Shown in pieces: positions 38,417-48,259 of a stretch of DNA of 64,000 nt (the stretch's first letter is position 1; each line of letters opens with the position of its first letter). A program made the position numbers and the translations under genes. The stretch comes from Methylobacterium sp. E-045 (GTDB lineage: Bacteria > Pseudomonadota > Alphaproteobacteria > Rhizobiales > Beijerinckiaceae). The stretch covers positions 39,359-103,358 of the forward strand of contig NZ_JAKSYE010000027.1 of the NCBI RefSeq assembly GCF_022829685.1, given 5' to 3'. The notes beneath the pieces are model-generated. The model saw only the letters and a list, made by a program, of their open reading frames with translations, was not told the DNA's origin and made no database searches.

Positions 38417-39649
38417 ATGACACCATCCGCCGCGCCGCGCTGGTCGGTCTTTCGCAACGGCGATTTCCGGCTGTACGGCGCCGCGCGGTTCCTCACCGGC
38501 CTCGCCTACCAGATGCAGGCCGTGGCGGTGGGGTGGTTTGTCTACGACCTGACCCGCTCGGCCCTTGCCCTCGGCCTCGTGGGGCTCGCGAGCTTCCTCC
38601 CGGCGATGCTCTCCGCCCTGATCACCGGGCATGTGGCCGACACCTACGACCGGCGCCTGGTGACGGCGATCGCCTATGCGACCCTGGCCTTGGCCGATCT
38701 CGGCCTCCTCGGCCTTGCCTTGTCCGGCACCACCTCGATCTGGCCCGTCTACGCCCTTGTCGTCGTCATCGGCACGTCGCGCGCCTTCGCCAACCCCGCG
38801 TTGCAGGCGCTGCTCCCGACCCTGGTCCCGCGCCCCCTGTTCGGATCGGCCATCGCCTGGAACGCCTCCCTCTGGCAGAGCGCGTCGATCCTCGGCCCGG
38901 CCGCCGGCGGCTTCCTCTACCTGCTGGGGCCGGCCGCCGTGTTCGGAGCGGCGGCGGCAAGCTTCGCCCTGGCCAGCGCCCTCGTCGTCGCGATCCGCTT
39001 CCGCCCCGCTGCCGTCACGGAGCGGCCGCCCGTCACCTGGGCCACCCTCTCGGCCGGCCTGTCCTACATCCGCTCGCAGCCGGTGGTACTCGGCGCCATC
39101 AGCCTCGATCTCGTGGCCGTGCTGCTTGGGGGGGCCACCGCTCTGTTGCCGATCTTCGCTGCCGAGATCCTCCATGTCGGCCCCCTCGGCCTTGGCACCC
39201 TGCGCAGCATGCCTGCGGCGGGAGCCGTGGTCACCGCCATCGTCCTCGCCTATCGCCCCCTCGAACGCCATGCCGGCAAGAGGATGCTCCAGGCCGTGGC
39301 GGTGTTCGGCCTCGCCATCACGGCGTTCGGCCTATCGTCGTCCCTGCCCCTGTCCATGGCCTGCCTCTTCGTGACGGGGGCGGCCGACATGATCAGCGTC
39401 TACGTGCGCCAGACCTTCGTCCAGGGCGAGACGCCCGATGCCATGCGCGGACGGGTCTCGGCGGTGAACACGGTGTTCATCGGCGCCTCCAACGAGCTCG
39501 GCGAGTTCGAATCCGGCACGCTCGCCGCCCTCGTCGGCGCGGTGCCCGCCGTGGTGGCGGGCGGGCTCGCGACGATCCTCGTGGCGGTGCTCTGGGGACG
39601 CCTGTTCCCGGCGCTCAAGGCACGGGACAGGCTGCTGCCGGCGGAGTGA
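38417..39649 (+). CDS. MFS transporter (EntS/MFS_3-like)
   Basis: 410 aa with about 12 hydrophobic helices. Family-like segments: FRLYGAARFLTGLAYQMQAV, VGWFVYDLTRSALALGLVG, GHVADTYDRRLVTAIAYATL (the A-loop) and FIGASNELGEFESGTLAALV near the C-terminus, matching the EntS-type MFS_3 exporters. Likely drug or siderophore exporter; substrate not evident. The ATG at 38417 gives MTPSAAPRWSVFRN; an in-frame ATG at 38360 is possible. No receptor or biosynthesis genes adjacent. Confidence 0.85.
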   Translation: MTPSAAPRWSVFRNGDFRLYGAARFLTGLAYQMQAVAVGWFVYDLTRSALALGLVGLASFLPAMLSALITGHVADTYDRRLVTAIAYATLALADLGLLGLALSGTTSIWPVYALVVVIGTSRAFANPALQALLPTLVPRPLFGSAIAWNASLWQSASILGPAAGGFLYLLGPAAVFGAAAASFALASALVVAIRFRPAAVTERPPVTWATLSAGLSYIRSQPVVLGAISLDLVAVLLGGATALLPIFAAEILHVGPLGLGTLRSMPAAGAVVTAIVLAYRPLERHAGKRMLQAVAVFGLAITAFGLSSSLPLSMACLFVTGAADMISVYVRQTFVQGETPDAMRGRVSAVNTVFIGASNELGEFESGTLAALVGAVPAVVAGGLATILVAVLWGRLFPALKARDRLLPAE

Positions 39650-39674
39650 TCGGAACGCCATAGCCCGGCGGTTC

Positions 39675-39698
39675 GCCCCCGCCAGTTCCTGTGGGGGC
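39675..39698. terminator. Possible bidirectional terminator between MFS gene and tolB
   Basis: GCCCCC (39675-39680) pairs with GGGGGC (39693-39698) between two convergent genes. T-runs are weak on both sides, so it may act only as an RNA 3' stabiliser. Confidence 0.35.
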
Positions 39699-39803
39699 AC
39701 CATTCCTTTCGTGTCATGCAGGCGCCGCGACGGGGATGAAGCCTGTCGGCAGAAGCACTTGCCCGGGCAGGAATGCCGTCCGGGATCGTCGCCGGCTTTT
39801 CCT

Positions 39804-41135
39804 CTACTTCCCCGCCAGCAGCGGCGACCAGGTCGGGTCGGAGGCATAGGACGGGGTCGGCACCGGCTGCTCCACCTTGCCGGTGATGTCGACCATGTAG
39901 AGCTTGCCGCCGCCCTGACCGCCCGGATCGCGGAAGAACAGGACGTACTGGCCGTTCGGCGCGAAGGTCGGTCCCTCGTTGTGGAAGCCTTCGGTGAGCA
40001 CGCGCTCGCCCGAACCGTCCGGCTTCATCACGCAGATGGCGAAACCGCCCTTGCGCTGACGGGTGAAGGCGATGAGATCGCCCTTGGGCGACCAGGCCGG
40101 CTGGGAGGCCGAGCCCTCGCCGAAGGAGATGCGGGTCGGATTGGAGCCGTCGGCGCCCATCACGTAGATCTGCTGCGAGCCGCCGCGATCGGATTCGAAG
40201 ACGATCTTGCTGCCGTCCGGCGAATAGGTCGGCGAGGTGTCGATGGCGTTGCCGCTGGTGATCGGCGTCTGCGCCTTCGAGCCGAGATCCATCTTGACGA
40301 TGTCGGCGTTGCCGCCCTGCTGCACGCTCATGACCAGGTGGTGACCGTCGGGGGAGAAGCGCGGGCTGGTGCTCATGGAATCCATCCGGCCGATGGCCTG
40401 ACGCGCGCCGGTCTCGAGGTTGATGACCTGGACGCGCGGCTGCTGGCCGCTGGCTTGGGTCATGAACGCGATGTCCTGCGTCGAGGGCGAGTAGCGCGGC
40501 GCCACCACGGCGGAGTCGCCGTTGGTCAGCGCACGGACATTGGCACCGTCCTGGTCCATCACCATCAGGCGCTTGCGGCGGTTCTCCTTCGAGCCGGATT
40601 CGTCGACGAAGGCGATGCGGCTGTCGAACCAGCCGCCGAGTCCGGTGATCTTTGTATAGACCACGTCGGAGATGAGGTGGCCGGTGCGGCGCGCATTGGC
40701 GACGTCCGCGCCGTATTGCTGGCCGGTGAGTTGCTGCCCGGAGGTGACGTCCCAGAGCCGGAACTCGACCTTGAGCTTGCCCGAGGGATCACGCCCGACC
40801 CGGCCGGTGATCAGAGCCTGGGCGCCGGCGGTACGCCACTTGTCGAAGCCCGGCACCGCGTCGAAGCCGGGGTTTTCCGGAAACTTTCCCTTCTCGAGGG
40901 GCACGAAATAGCCGGACCGGCGCAGGTTGTTGGTCACCACGCTCGACACCAGCAGGCCGAGGCTCGGATCGCCGGAAAAATCGGCCACCGCGATGGGCAT
41001 CGGCTGGAACGAGCCGCCGCCGATCCGCAGGTTCAGCTGCGCCTGGGCAGGCGCCGCGACGGCGAGCACGAGGGCCAGGATCGCGAGGAGCGACGCCAGG
41101 GGCGAAAAGAGCCGCCGGTGGAGAGTGTCGGTCAT
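39804..41135 (-). CDS. tolB: Tol-Pal system protein TolB
   Basis: 443-aa periplasmic protein with a signal peptide (SLLAILALVLAVAAPAQAQL). N-terminal domain (IGGGSFQPMPIAVADFSGDP) followed by a six-bladed beta-propeller: repeated TSPRFSPDGHHLVMS, DTSPTYSPDGSKIVFESDRG, SQPAWSPKGDLIAFTRQRKG, GPTFAPNGQYVLFFRDPGG. It binds Pal in the Tol system that constricts the outer membrane. Lowest gene of the tolQRAB cluster; pal, which usually follows, is absent here. Confidence 0.95.
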   Translation of the reverse strand: MTDTLHRRLFSPLASLLAILALVLAVAAPAQAQLNLRIGGGSFQPMPIAVADFSGDPSLGLLVSSVVTNNLRRSGYFVPLEKGKFPENPGFDAVPGFDKWRTAGAQALITGRVGRDPSGKLKVEFRLWDVTSGQQLTGQQYGADVANARRTGHLISDVVYTKITGLGGWFDSRIAFVDESGSKENRRKRLMVMDQDGANVRALTNGDSAVVAPRYSPSTQDIAFMTQASGQQPRVQVINLETGARQAIGRMDSMSTSPRFSPDGHHLVMSVQQGGNADIVKMDLGSKAQTPITSGNAIDTSPTYSPDGSKIVFESDRGGSQQIYVMGADGSNPTRISFGEGSASQPAWSPKGDLIAFTRQRKGGFAICVMKPDGSGERVLTEGFHNEGPTFAPNGQYVLFFRDPGGQGGGKLYMVDITGKVEQPVPTPSYASDPTWSPLLAGK

Positions 41136-41195
41136 GAAGAGATTCCGAGAGATTGGGATCAGATGGTCGATCGGCCGTCGCCAAGCTCAGCGCAG

Positions 41196-41310
41196 GTCCC
41201 TCCTCCCCTCGTGGGGAGGAGTTGGAGGTGGGGGTGGCCGGGTGCCCCGCCGATGAGCCCGGCGGAACCACCCCCACCCTCGATCCCTCCCCACAAGGGG
41301 GAGGGAGGTG
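41196..41310. repeat. Multi-palindrome (REP/BIME-like) element in tolA-tolB spacer
   Basis: Three palindromes in a row: CTCCTCCCC/GGGGAGGAG (41200-41208, 41213-41221); an 11-bp inverted repeat GGTGGGGGTGG/CCACCCCCACC (41227-41237, 41268-41278); and TCCCTCCCC/GGGGAGGGA (41284-41292, 41298-41306). Together they nearly fill the spacer. Likely a repetitive extragenic palindrome cluster. Confidence 0.75.
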
Positions 41311-41352
41311 CGGTCGACATAGAATGCGCCGCGGGATCGAGGAGCTTGCCCG

Positions 41353-42774
41353 TCACACCCGCGAGAACTCGAATTCCGCGTTGATCGCCTTCCAGTCGTC
41401 GTAATACGGCGCGAACTGGGGCGGGATCTTGTAGGGCGCACAGCGCTTCACCGCGCGGAGGGCCGCCTCGGCGAGGGAGCGATCCACCGCGTTGGCGCCG
41501 CCGCGCATGATCCGCGGCTCGGTGCTCAGCGCACCGTTGGCGGAGAGGCGGATGTCGAGCATCGGCAGCACGACGCCCTGCGACGCGCCGGGAGGCGCCG
41601 AGTAGCAGCGTTCGATCTGCTGGGTCAGCATCCCGATCAGCGAATCGCGCATGGAGGGCGAGAGGCGCTGCGAAGTGCCGCTCGCCGCCCCCAGCGAGGC
41701 CGTGCGCTGGACCTCGTGGCCGGTGGCCCCGGTGGATTGCGACGGCGCCCGCGAGGCGAGCAGCTGCTTGATGTCGCCGGAACTGAACTTGTCGGCGAGC
41801 TCGGCCTGCTTTTTCGCCTTGGCCTCCGCATCGGCCTTGGCACGCGCATCCGCCATGGCCTTCGCCTTGGCCTTGGCGGCGGCGTCCGCCCTGGCTTTCG
41901 CCTCGGCCTGGGCCTTGGCATCCGCCGCAGCCTTGGCCTCCGCGACCGCCTGCTGACGGTCGGCCTCGGCTTTCGCCTTCGCTTCGGCCCTGGCTTCCGC
42001 CTCGGCCTCGGCCTTCTCCGCCTTGGCGAGAGCTTCGGCCTTGGCCTTGGCGTCGGCCCGCGCCTTCGCTTCCGCCAGAGCTCTGGCCTCTGCCTGGGCC
42101 TTGGCGTCCGCCAGGGCCTTGGCCTTCTCGGCCTTAGCAGCCTCCGCCTTGGCGATGGCCTCGGCCTCCTGGCGCTCGATGAGTTCGGCCAGTTTCTCGC
42201 GCTTCTCGGCCTCGACCTTGGCGGCCTTCACCGCCTCGGCCTTGGCCTCCGCCTTGGCAGCCTCCGCCTTGGCGGCGGCCTTGGCCTCGGCTTTGGCCTC
42301 CGCCGCAGCCTTGGCTTCCGCCGCCTTCGCGGCTTCGGCCTTCGCAGCTTCCTTCGCAGCCTCCTTGGCGAGCTTCGCCGCTTCGGCCTTGGCGGCGGCT
42401 TCCGCCGCTTCCTTCTCGGAATCGTGGTCGGGCATGCGCAGGGGCATCTCCTCGGCGCTGGCGACCTTCATGTCGGCCGGGCGCTTCGGCGGCGCGGGTG
42501 CGTCGACCTTGGCGTTCTCGGGCTCGCGCTCCTCGGCCTTCTCCGCGACCTTGTCGGCGCGGGGCTTGGCGTCGGGCATCGGTTTGTCGGCGTTCTTCTC
42601 GCCCTTGGTCAGCTCCGAGAATTGCTGCTCCGTCATCACCTCCACCGGCACCCCCTCCTGCGCGTCGGGCAGGGCCGGGGCGGCCACGGACATCAGCGCC
42701 ACGGTGAGCACGGCGACATGGACGCCGCTGGAGATCCAGACGCCCGGTTCGCGCAGTTTGGCGGGGAGCTTCAC
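41353..42774 (-). CDS. tolA: Tol system protein TolA
   Basis: 473-aa inner-membrane-anchored protein bridging TolQR to TolB/Pal. N-terminal transmembrane helix (GVWISSGVHVAVLTVALMSV), then a long Ala/Lys/Glu coiled-coil arm (residues about 121-328), and a C-terminal TonB-like domain (LSPSMRDSLIGMLTQQIERC, GGANAVDRSLAEAALRAVKR). The arm is longer than in many species. Gene order tolQ-tolR-tolA-tolB is conserved. Stop is 217 bp from tolB. Confidence 0.9.
   Translation of the reverse strand: MKLPAKLREPGVWISSGVHVAVLTVALMSVAAPALPDAQEGVPVEVMTEQQFSELTKGEKNADKPMPDAKPRADKVAEKAEEREPENAKVDAPAPPKRPADMKVASAEEMPLRMPDHDSEKEAAEAAAKAEAAKLAKEAAKEAAKAEAAKAAEAKAAAEAKAEAKAAAKAEAAKAEAKAEAVKAAKVEAEKREKLAELIERQEAEAIAKAEAAKAEKAKALADAKAQAEARALAEAKARADAKAKAEALAKAEKAEAEAEARAEAKAKAEADRQQAVAEAKAAADAKAQAEAKARADAAAKAKAKAMADARAKADAEAKAKKQAELADKFSSGDIKQLLASRAPSQSTGATGHEVQRTASLGAASGTSQRLSPSMRDSLIGMLTQQIERCYSAPPGASQGVVLPMLDIRLSANGALSTEPRIMRGGANAVDRSLAEAALRAVKRCAPYKIPPQFAPYYDDWKAINAEFEFSRV
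41791..42414 (-). repeat. Low-complexity Ala/Lys/Glu-repeat coding region of tolA
   Basis: About 208 codons of near-tandem A-E-A-K-A/A-A-K-A units giving a long single helix. The DNA is an irregular array of GCC/AAG/GAG codons, so slipped-strand length changes are expected between strains. Confidence 0.8.
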
Positions 42775-42788
42775 GGTGGCGGCGCCCG

Positions 42789-43232
42789 CTACTTCTGGTC
42801 CGGCTCGGTGACGAGGGCGACCTTCTTGAAGCCACCCCCGGTCACGATCGCCATCACCTGGGCCACGCGGCCGTAATCCACCCGCTTGTCGCCGCGCACG
42901 AAGACCCGCTCCTCGAAGCCGGACTTGGAGGTCTCCACCAGCTTGGGAACGATGGTGTCGTCGCTGAGCTCGGCCTCGCCGAGGAAGACCTGTCCGGTCT
43001 GGCGGATCGACAGGGTCACCGGCGTACTGTCGGAATTGAGCGGGCTCGCCTTGGATTGCGGCAGATCGAGGGGCACGCCCACCGTCATCATCGGCGCGGC
43101 CACCATGAACACGATCAGCAGCACGAGCACCACGTCGATGAACGGCGTCATGTTGATCTCGTTGATGGCGCCGCCGCGCCGCGCGCGCCGCCGCCTGCTG
43201 CCACCCTGCGCCGCTCCGTGGGCCATGCCCAT
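42789..43232 (-). CDS. tolR: Tol system protein TolR
   Basis: 147-aa ExbD/TolR family protein. Arg/Gly-rich cytoplasmic tail ([13 protein letters not shown]) followed by one transmembrane helix, [20 protein letters not shown], whose Asp is the proton-path residue, then a periplasmic domain ([34 protein letters not shown]). Start ATG at 43232. Stop is 14 bp before tolA. Confidence 0.95.
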   Translation of the reverse strand: MGMAHGAAQGGSRRRRARRGGAINEINMTPFIDVVLVLLIVFMVAAPMMTVGVPLDLPQSKASPLNSDSTPVTLSIRQTGQVFLGEAELSDDTIVPKLVETSKSGFEERVFVRGDKRVDYGRVAQVMAIVTGGGFKKVALVTEPDQK

Positions 43233-43263
43233 GATCGTGCCTCGATATGTCTGGTGGTCGGGA

Positions 43264-43980
<717 letters not shown>

Positions 43981-44181
43981 GCGTTCGTCCTCGTCCCGGG
44001 TCGACCGGGCGGCCGACTCCCGCGCTCCACCTGATCCGGGCGGTATGTTCCCCAGATCGCTGGTGAATCTGTCGAAAGTATGGGTGCGTCGCAAAACGAC
44101 CCTCCGCATCTTCCTCGTCTGTCAAGGTTAATGAACCGTGAGGATGCGCCGGCCTCGTGAAGATCGGGACGGATGTCTTCT

Positions 44182-44592
44182 CTACGCGCCTTCGTCGAAA
44201 CGCTGCGACAAGGCCCGGCGCAGCCCGTCCGGCAGGCGAACGGCCCGGCCATCCCGCACGGCGGCCACGGTGACCTCGGCCTTGAGCAGAACCTCGTCCC
44301 CCCGCCGGACCTCCTGGCTCATCGGCATCGACGCGCCCCGCAGTTCGAGGGGCGTCGTCACGATGGTGAGCATGTCGTCCATCCGCGCGGGCTTCAGGAA
44401 ATCGAGCCCCATCCGCCGCACCACGAAGATCAGCCCGGCTTCGCGCGCCAGGTCGGCCTGCTCCATGGCCAGGGCGCGAAGCAACTCGGTGCGGCCACGC
44501 TCCATGTAGCGCAAGTAATTGGCGTGATAGACGAAGCCGGAGAAATCGGTGTCCTCGTAATAGACGCGGATGTCGATGTGATGGGAGGTCAT
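44182..44592 (-). CDS. ybgC: Acyl-CoA thioesterase YbgC
   Basis: 136-aa hot-dog-fold 4-hydroxybenzoyl-CoA-type thioesterase. Active-site motif YEDTDFSGFVYHANYL with the catalytic Asp, and MERGRTELLRALAM. YbgC is the usual first gene of the tol cluster and may act in phospholipid metabolism with the Tol-Pal system. ATG at 44592 overlaps the phosphoesterase stop by 4 bp. tolQ follows after about 200 bp. Confidence 0.95.
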   Translation of the reverse strand: MTSHHIDIRVYYEDTDFSGFVYHANYLRYMERGRTELLRALAMEQADLAREAGLIFVVRRMGLDFLKPARMDDMLTIVTTPLELRGASMPMSQEVRRGDEVLLKAEVTVAAVRDGRAVRLPDGLRRALSQRFDEGA

Positions 44593-45533
44593 GCCAGGGG
44601 CTCCGAGGACAGGTCGACCACCACGATCTCGGGGGGAACGCCGAGGCGCACCGGCAGGCCGCTCATGCCGAGCCCGCCGGACACGACGAGGTCGGTCTGC
44701 TCGCGTACATGGCCATAGGCGTAGCGCCGCCCATAGCGGGAGGGGACGACGGGGGCGTAGCCGAGGAGCCGGACCTGTCCGCCATGGGTGTGGCCCGACA
44801 GGGTCAGCGCCACATGGGCCGGAACCCGCGGGAAGATGTCCGGCTCGTGGGCGAGGAGGATGGAGGGCGCGCCGTCGGGGATCGCCGCGAGGGTGGCCGG
44901 CAGGTCGTCGCTCCCCTTGCGCTTGAAACCGTAGCGCCACCATGTGCCCTGGAAACTCAGCTGGTCGCCGAGGCCGGCGAGCCAGATCTCGTGTCCCCTC
45001 ACCCGCAGGGGCAGGGCCTCGTTCTCGAGGACGCGGATGCCGGCGCGGGTCAGGGCCTCCCCGGCGAAGGTCGGGCCGTACCCGCGCTCGCAGGCGGCGC
45101 GATCGGCCCACCAATCGTGGTTGCCGAGGATGGCATAGGTACCGAGCGGCGCCTTCAACGCCCCGAGGACGGGCGCCCAATCGGCGGAGTCCACGATCCC
45201 GGTGAACCGGTGCATGCCCCTCACGTAATCGCCGAGCAGGACGATCACGTCGCCGCCGAGGCCGTTGGCCGCCTCGACGATCCGCCGGATGTGCTCGGGC
45301 GTCATGAAGGGATCGCAGGCATGGACGTCGGAGACGGCCACGATCCGCAGGGTCAGGCCCTCGGGCCAGGGTGCCATCGGCCTGATCCGGTAGCGCGTGA
45401 TGGCGAGACGCATCGGCTCGATACCGATTCCATAGGCGGCCGTACCGCTGCCCGCGAGGGCCACGGCGCCGAGGCCGAGCACGATCGTGCGGCGGGTGAT
45501 CCGGACCGGGGAGGATGCGGGTTCGGAGTTCAT
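44589..45533 (-). CDS. Exported calcineurin-like phosphoesterase
   Basis: 314 aa. N-terminal Tat-like signal RITRRTIVLGLGAVALAGSG (twin Arg, hydrophobic stretch). Metal sites in order: VAVSDVHACDPFMTPEH, VLLGDYVRGM, AILGNHDWWADR, ILLAHEPDIF and LTLSGHTHGGQVRLLG, so both metals can bind. It resembles YaeI/YkuE-type phosphodiesterases; the likely site is the periplasmic face. Overlaps ybgC by 4 bp, so its product may be linked to envelope lipid turnover (inference). Confidence 0.87.
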   Translation of the reverse strand: MNSEPASSPVRITRRTIVLGLGAVALAGSGTAAYGIGIEPMRLAITRYRIRPMAPWPEGLTLRIVAVSDVHACDPFMTPEHIRRIVEAANGLGGDVIVLLGDYVRGMHRFTGIVDSADWAPVLGALKAPLGTYAILGNHDWWADRAACERGYGPTFAGEALTRAGIRVLENEALPLRVRGHEIWLAGLGDQLSFQGTWWRYGFKRKGSDDLPATLAAIPDGAPSILLAHEPDIFPRVPAHVALTLSGHTHGGQVRLLGYAPVVPSRYGRRYAYGHVREQTDLVVSGGLGMSGLPVRLGVPPEIVVVDLSSEPLA

Positions 45534-45854
45534 GGGACGGACGCCGCCTTTCGGCCAGGGCCATCGCATGGGATCCGCCGTTCGAACGGACGTGCCCGCC
45601 CGCCTCTCCCCGCACGCGGGGAGAGGATCGCGGACGCCGTGCCGTGTCCGAGACGAGCGAGAGGCGAAGCCGAAGCGAGGGCGAGGGGGCGCATCCGAAG
45701 GAGTCCCGTCCGGACGCCCCTCCTCAGCGTCGGCCGCCGCCTCGACGCAACGACGACGAGGTCGTCGCGCTCCTCCCCCCGCGTGCGGGGCGAGGGAATG
45801 CAGACACGTCGCCCTGCCTCTGCAAGGAGGAGAACGCAGACGCTACCGGCCGCT
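45534..45854. repeat. ruvB-phosphoesterase spacer with REP-like palindromes
   Basis: About 320 bp without a gene. It holds a near-perfect palindrome CCTCTCCCCGC/GCGGGGAGAGG (45603-45613, 45616-45626) and a second imperfect copy (about 45770-45795, CCTCCCCCCGC/GCGGGGCGAGG) flanking a purine-rich stretch; both are similar to the palindrome units in the tolA-tolB and ruvC spacers. No coding frame recognised. Confidence 0.7.
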
Positions 45855-46943
45855 TCATTCATCGGGGTCCTCCGCCCCGAACAATCCGAACTGCGAGGCC
45901 GGATCGCGCCGGGGCACGGCGAAGCCCATATGCTTGTAGGCGTGCGGCGTCAGCATGCGTCCGCGCGGCGTGCGCTGGACGAAGCCCTTCTGGATCAGGA
46001 AGGGCTCGATGATGTCCTCGATGGCGTCGCGCGGCTCGGAGAGGGCCGCCGCGATGGTCTCGATCCCCACCGGACCCCCGCCGAACGAGGTGGCGATCAT
46101 CGTCAGGTACTTGCGGTCCATCACGTCGAGGCCGGCCGGGTCCACGTCGAGGAGCTGGAGCGCCCGGTCCGCGATCGCCCGCGTGACGGTGGGGGCATCG
46201 GCCACGATGGCGAAGTCGCGCACCCGGCGCAGGAGGCGGCCGGCGATGCGCGGCGTGCCCCGCGCCCGTTTGGCGATCTCGTTGGCCCCCTCCGCCGACA
46301 TGCCGATGCCGAGCACCCGCGCACCGCGCGAGACGATGAGCTCGAGCTCGTCGACATCGTAGAATTCGAGGCGGATCGGGATGCCGAACCGGTCGCGGAG
46401 CGGCGTGGTGAGCAGGCCGGCACGGGTGGTGGCGCCCACGAGGGTGAATTTCGGCAGCTCGATCTTCACCGAGCGCGCCGCCGGCCCCTCGCCGATGATG
46501 AGATCGAGCTGGTAATCCTCCATGGCCGGATAGAGGATCTCTTCCACCGCCGGGTTGAGGCGGTGGATCTCGTCGATGAAGAGCACGTCGCGCTCCTCGA
46601 GATTGGTGAGCTGCGCGGCGAGGTCGCCGGCCTTGGCGATGACCGGGCCGGAGGTGGAGCGGAAGTTCACCCCGAGTTCGCGCGCCACGATCTGCGCCAG
46701 GGTGGTCTTGCCGAGGCCCGGCGGCCCCACGAACAGGACGTGGTCGAGGGCGGACCCGGTCTTCTTCGCGGATTCGATGAAGATCTGCATGTTCGCCCGC
46801 GCCGCGCGCTGGCCGATGAACTCGGGAAGGCTCAGCGGGCGGATCGACTGCTCGACGTCGTCGGGGCGGCGCTCGGGCGTGAGGAGCGACTCCGGAAGCG
46901 GGTGCAGGGTCGGGGATTTCGGCGATTTGGGAAGCTTGCTCAC
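45855..46943 (-). CDS. ruvB: Holliday junction branch migration ATPase RuvB
   Basis: 362-aa AAA+ hexameric motor. Walker [17 protein letters not shown], Walker [17 protein letters not shown], sensor/arginine regions [20 protein letters not shown] and a C-terminal winged helix ending LFGAEDPDE. It drives branch migration with RuvA. Start ATG at 46943. In most alphaproteobacteria ruvA lies immediately upstream; here Uma2, bfr and bfd lie between them. Confidence 0.96.
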   Translation of the reverse strand: MSKLPKSPKSPTLHPLPESLLTPERRPDDVEQSIRPLSLPEFIGQRAARANMQIFIESAKKTGSALDHVLFVGPPGLGKTTLAQIVARELGVNFRSTSGPVIAKAGDLAAQLTNLEERDVLFIDEIHRLNPAVEEILYPAMEDYQLDLIIGEGPAARSVKIELPKFTLVGATTRAGLLTTPLRDRFGIPIRLEFYDVDELELIVSRGARVLGIGMSAEGANEIAKRARGTPRIAGRLLRRVRDFAIVADAPTVTRAIADRALQLLDVDPAGLDVMDRKYLTMIATSFGGGPVGIETIAAALSEPRDAIEDIIEPFLIQKGFVQRTPRGRMLTPHAYKHMGFAVPRRDPASQFGLFGAEDPDE

Positions 46944-47073
46944 ACGGGCTCTCTGTCGGGGCCCGGCACGGGGCCTGCTCCGGTGGACGGGCGTTTGGCC
47001 CGATGTCGCACAACGCCGCCGCGCGCGCTACACTGCCCCATCGGCGGCAGGCGGCCGCGGCAGGGGGTTCGCG

Positions 47074-47658
47074 ATGAGTGACGCCTCACAGCAATTCGAG
47101 AGGATGGCCCTCGACGATTTCGAGGAGTTGCTGGCCGACAAGCCGCGCAACGAGCGCTGGGAACTGATCGGCGGCCGCGTCGTGCGGATGATGGTCGGTG
47201 CCCGCTGGGAGCATGGGCGCATCGTCCAGAACATCGCGAGCCACCTTCATCAGGGTTTCCGCGCGAAAGGATCGTCCTGCCAGACCTTTGCCGAAACGTT
47301 CTACATGAAGAGCCGTCCCCTGGACGCGGCGATGCTGCCCGACGTCCTCGTCGTTTGCGGTGCCATCGAATCGGGGGCCACGTCGGTGGACAATCCCACC
47401 GTGGTGATCGAAGTGCTCTCGCCCGGCACGGAGGCGCGCGACCGCTTCGAGAAGTGGCTGATCTACCAGCAGTTGCCGGCCCTGCAGCACTACGTCCTCG
47501 TGGCGCGGGACCGACCGCATATGGAGGTCTATGACCGCGTGGACGGAAGCTGGAGCGGTTTTCGTCTCATCGAGGGGCTGGACGCGACACTCGAAATGTC
47601 CGCCATCCAGGCCTCCCTTCCCTTGAGCGAAGCGTACTGGGGCGTGTTCGAGGCGTGA
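47074..47658 (+). CDS. Uma2/DUF820 family endonuclease-like protein
   Basis: 194 aa. PD-(D/E)XK-type motif pieces: LIGGRVVRMMVGARWEHGRI (substrate/E-loop), MLPDVLVVCG (Asp) and PTVVIEVLSPGTEARDRFEKW (E-V-L-S-x-x-T with downstream K, catalytic). Uma2 proteins are abundant in cyanobacteria and methylobacteria but of unproven function. The ATG at 47074 lies in a 130-bp gap from ruvB and is divergent to it. Convergent with bfr. The gene splits the ruv block. Confidence 0.8.
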   Translation: MSDASQQFERMALDDFEELLADKPRNERWELIGGRVVRMMVGARWEHGRIVQNIASHLHQGFRAKGSSCQTFAETFYMKSRPLDAAMLPDVLVVCGAIESGATSVDNPTVVIEVLSPGTEARDRFEKWLIYQQLPALQHYVLVARDRPHMEVYDRVDGSWSGFRLIEGLDATLEMSAIQASLPLSEAYWGVFEA

Positions 47659-47659
47659 A

Positions 47660-47692
47660 ACGATCCCGCAGCGCTCGGCGCTGCGGGATCGT
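47660..47692. terminator. Bidirectional terminator between Uma2 and bfr
   Basis: Perfect 14-bp arms: ACGATCCCGCAGCG (47660-47673) and CGCTGCGGGATCGT (47679-47692) with a 5-nt loop, directly after the Uma2 stop and 7 bp from the bfr stop. T residues are few, but the stem is very stable; it can serve both convergent genes. Confidence 0.8.
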
Positions 47693-47699
47693 GAGCGGA

Positions 47700-48197
47700 T
47701 CAGACTTCTTCGGGAGCGATCGGCTCCAGGCCGCCGATGTGCTTCTGCGCGTAGAGCGGGAGGCCGATCTGGGCGATCAGGGTCTGTTGCGTCTCGAGGA
47801 AGTCGATATGGCCTTCCTCGTCGGCGGCGAGGGCCTCGAACAGTTGTTTCGACACCCGGTCGTTGATCGAATCGCAGTACTTGGCGGCTTCGAGGTAGAG
47901 CGAGCGCGCCTCGTTCTCGGCGGCGAGATCCGAGGCGATGATTTCCTCGATGTTCTGACCGATCCGCAGCGGGTCGAGCTCCTGCAGGTTGGGGAAGCCG
48001 TCGAGGAACAGGATCCGATCGATGAAGCGATCGGCATGGTTCATCTCTTCGATGGATTCCTTACGCCAGAACTTGGCGAGCTCGATGTATCCCCAGTCGT
48101 TCAGCATGCGGAAGTGGAGCCAGTACTGGCTCACGGCCGTCAGCTCGCTGCGCAGACCTCTGTTGAGGTACTCAACGACCTTTGCATCACCCTTCAT
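47700..48197 (-). CDS. bfr: Bacterioferritin
   Basis: 165-aa iron-storage subunit forming a 24-mer cage with haem at two-fold interfaces. [15 protein letters not shown] matches E. coli Bfr; ferroxidase ligands lie in [29 protein letters not shown] (Glu, Met haem ligand in EMNHAD, His) and [14 protein letters not shown]. Start: ATG at 48197 has GGGAG 8 nt upstream, whereas the in-frame GTG at 48206 overlaps that site, so ATG is chosen. Follows bfd by 62 bp. Confidence 0.94.
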   Translation of the reverse strand: MKGDAKVVEYLNRGLRSELTAVSQYWLHFRMLNDWGYIELAKFWRKESIEEMNHADRFIDRILFLDGFPNLQELDPLRIGQNIEEIIASDLAAENEARSLYLEAAKYCDSINDRVSKQLFEALAADEEGHIDFLETQQTLIAQIGLPLYAQKHIGGLEPIAPEEV

Positions 48198-48259
48198 AAA
48201 ACTCACTCCCGTTCGGCTAGTTCAAGCTCGAAGGGGAGCGTCGGGCCTTTCACTGGCCT

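Noticed and set aside
41791..42414. Tandem repeat in tolA taken as a selfish or CRISPR-like repeat
   Set aside because: The repeats encode an in-frame Ala/Lys/Glu helical arm expected of TolA.
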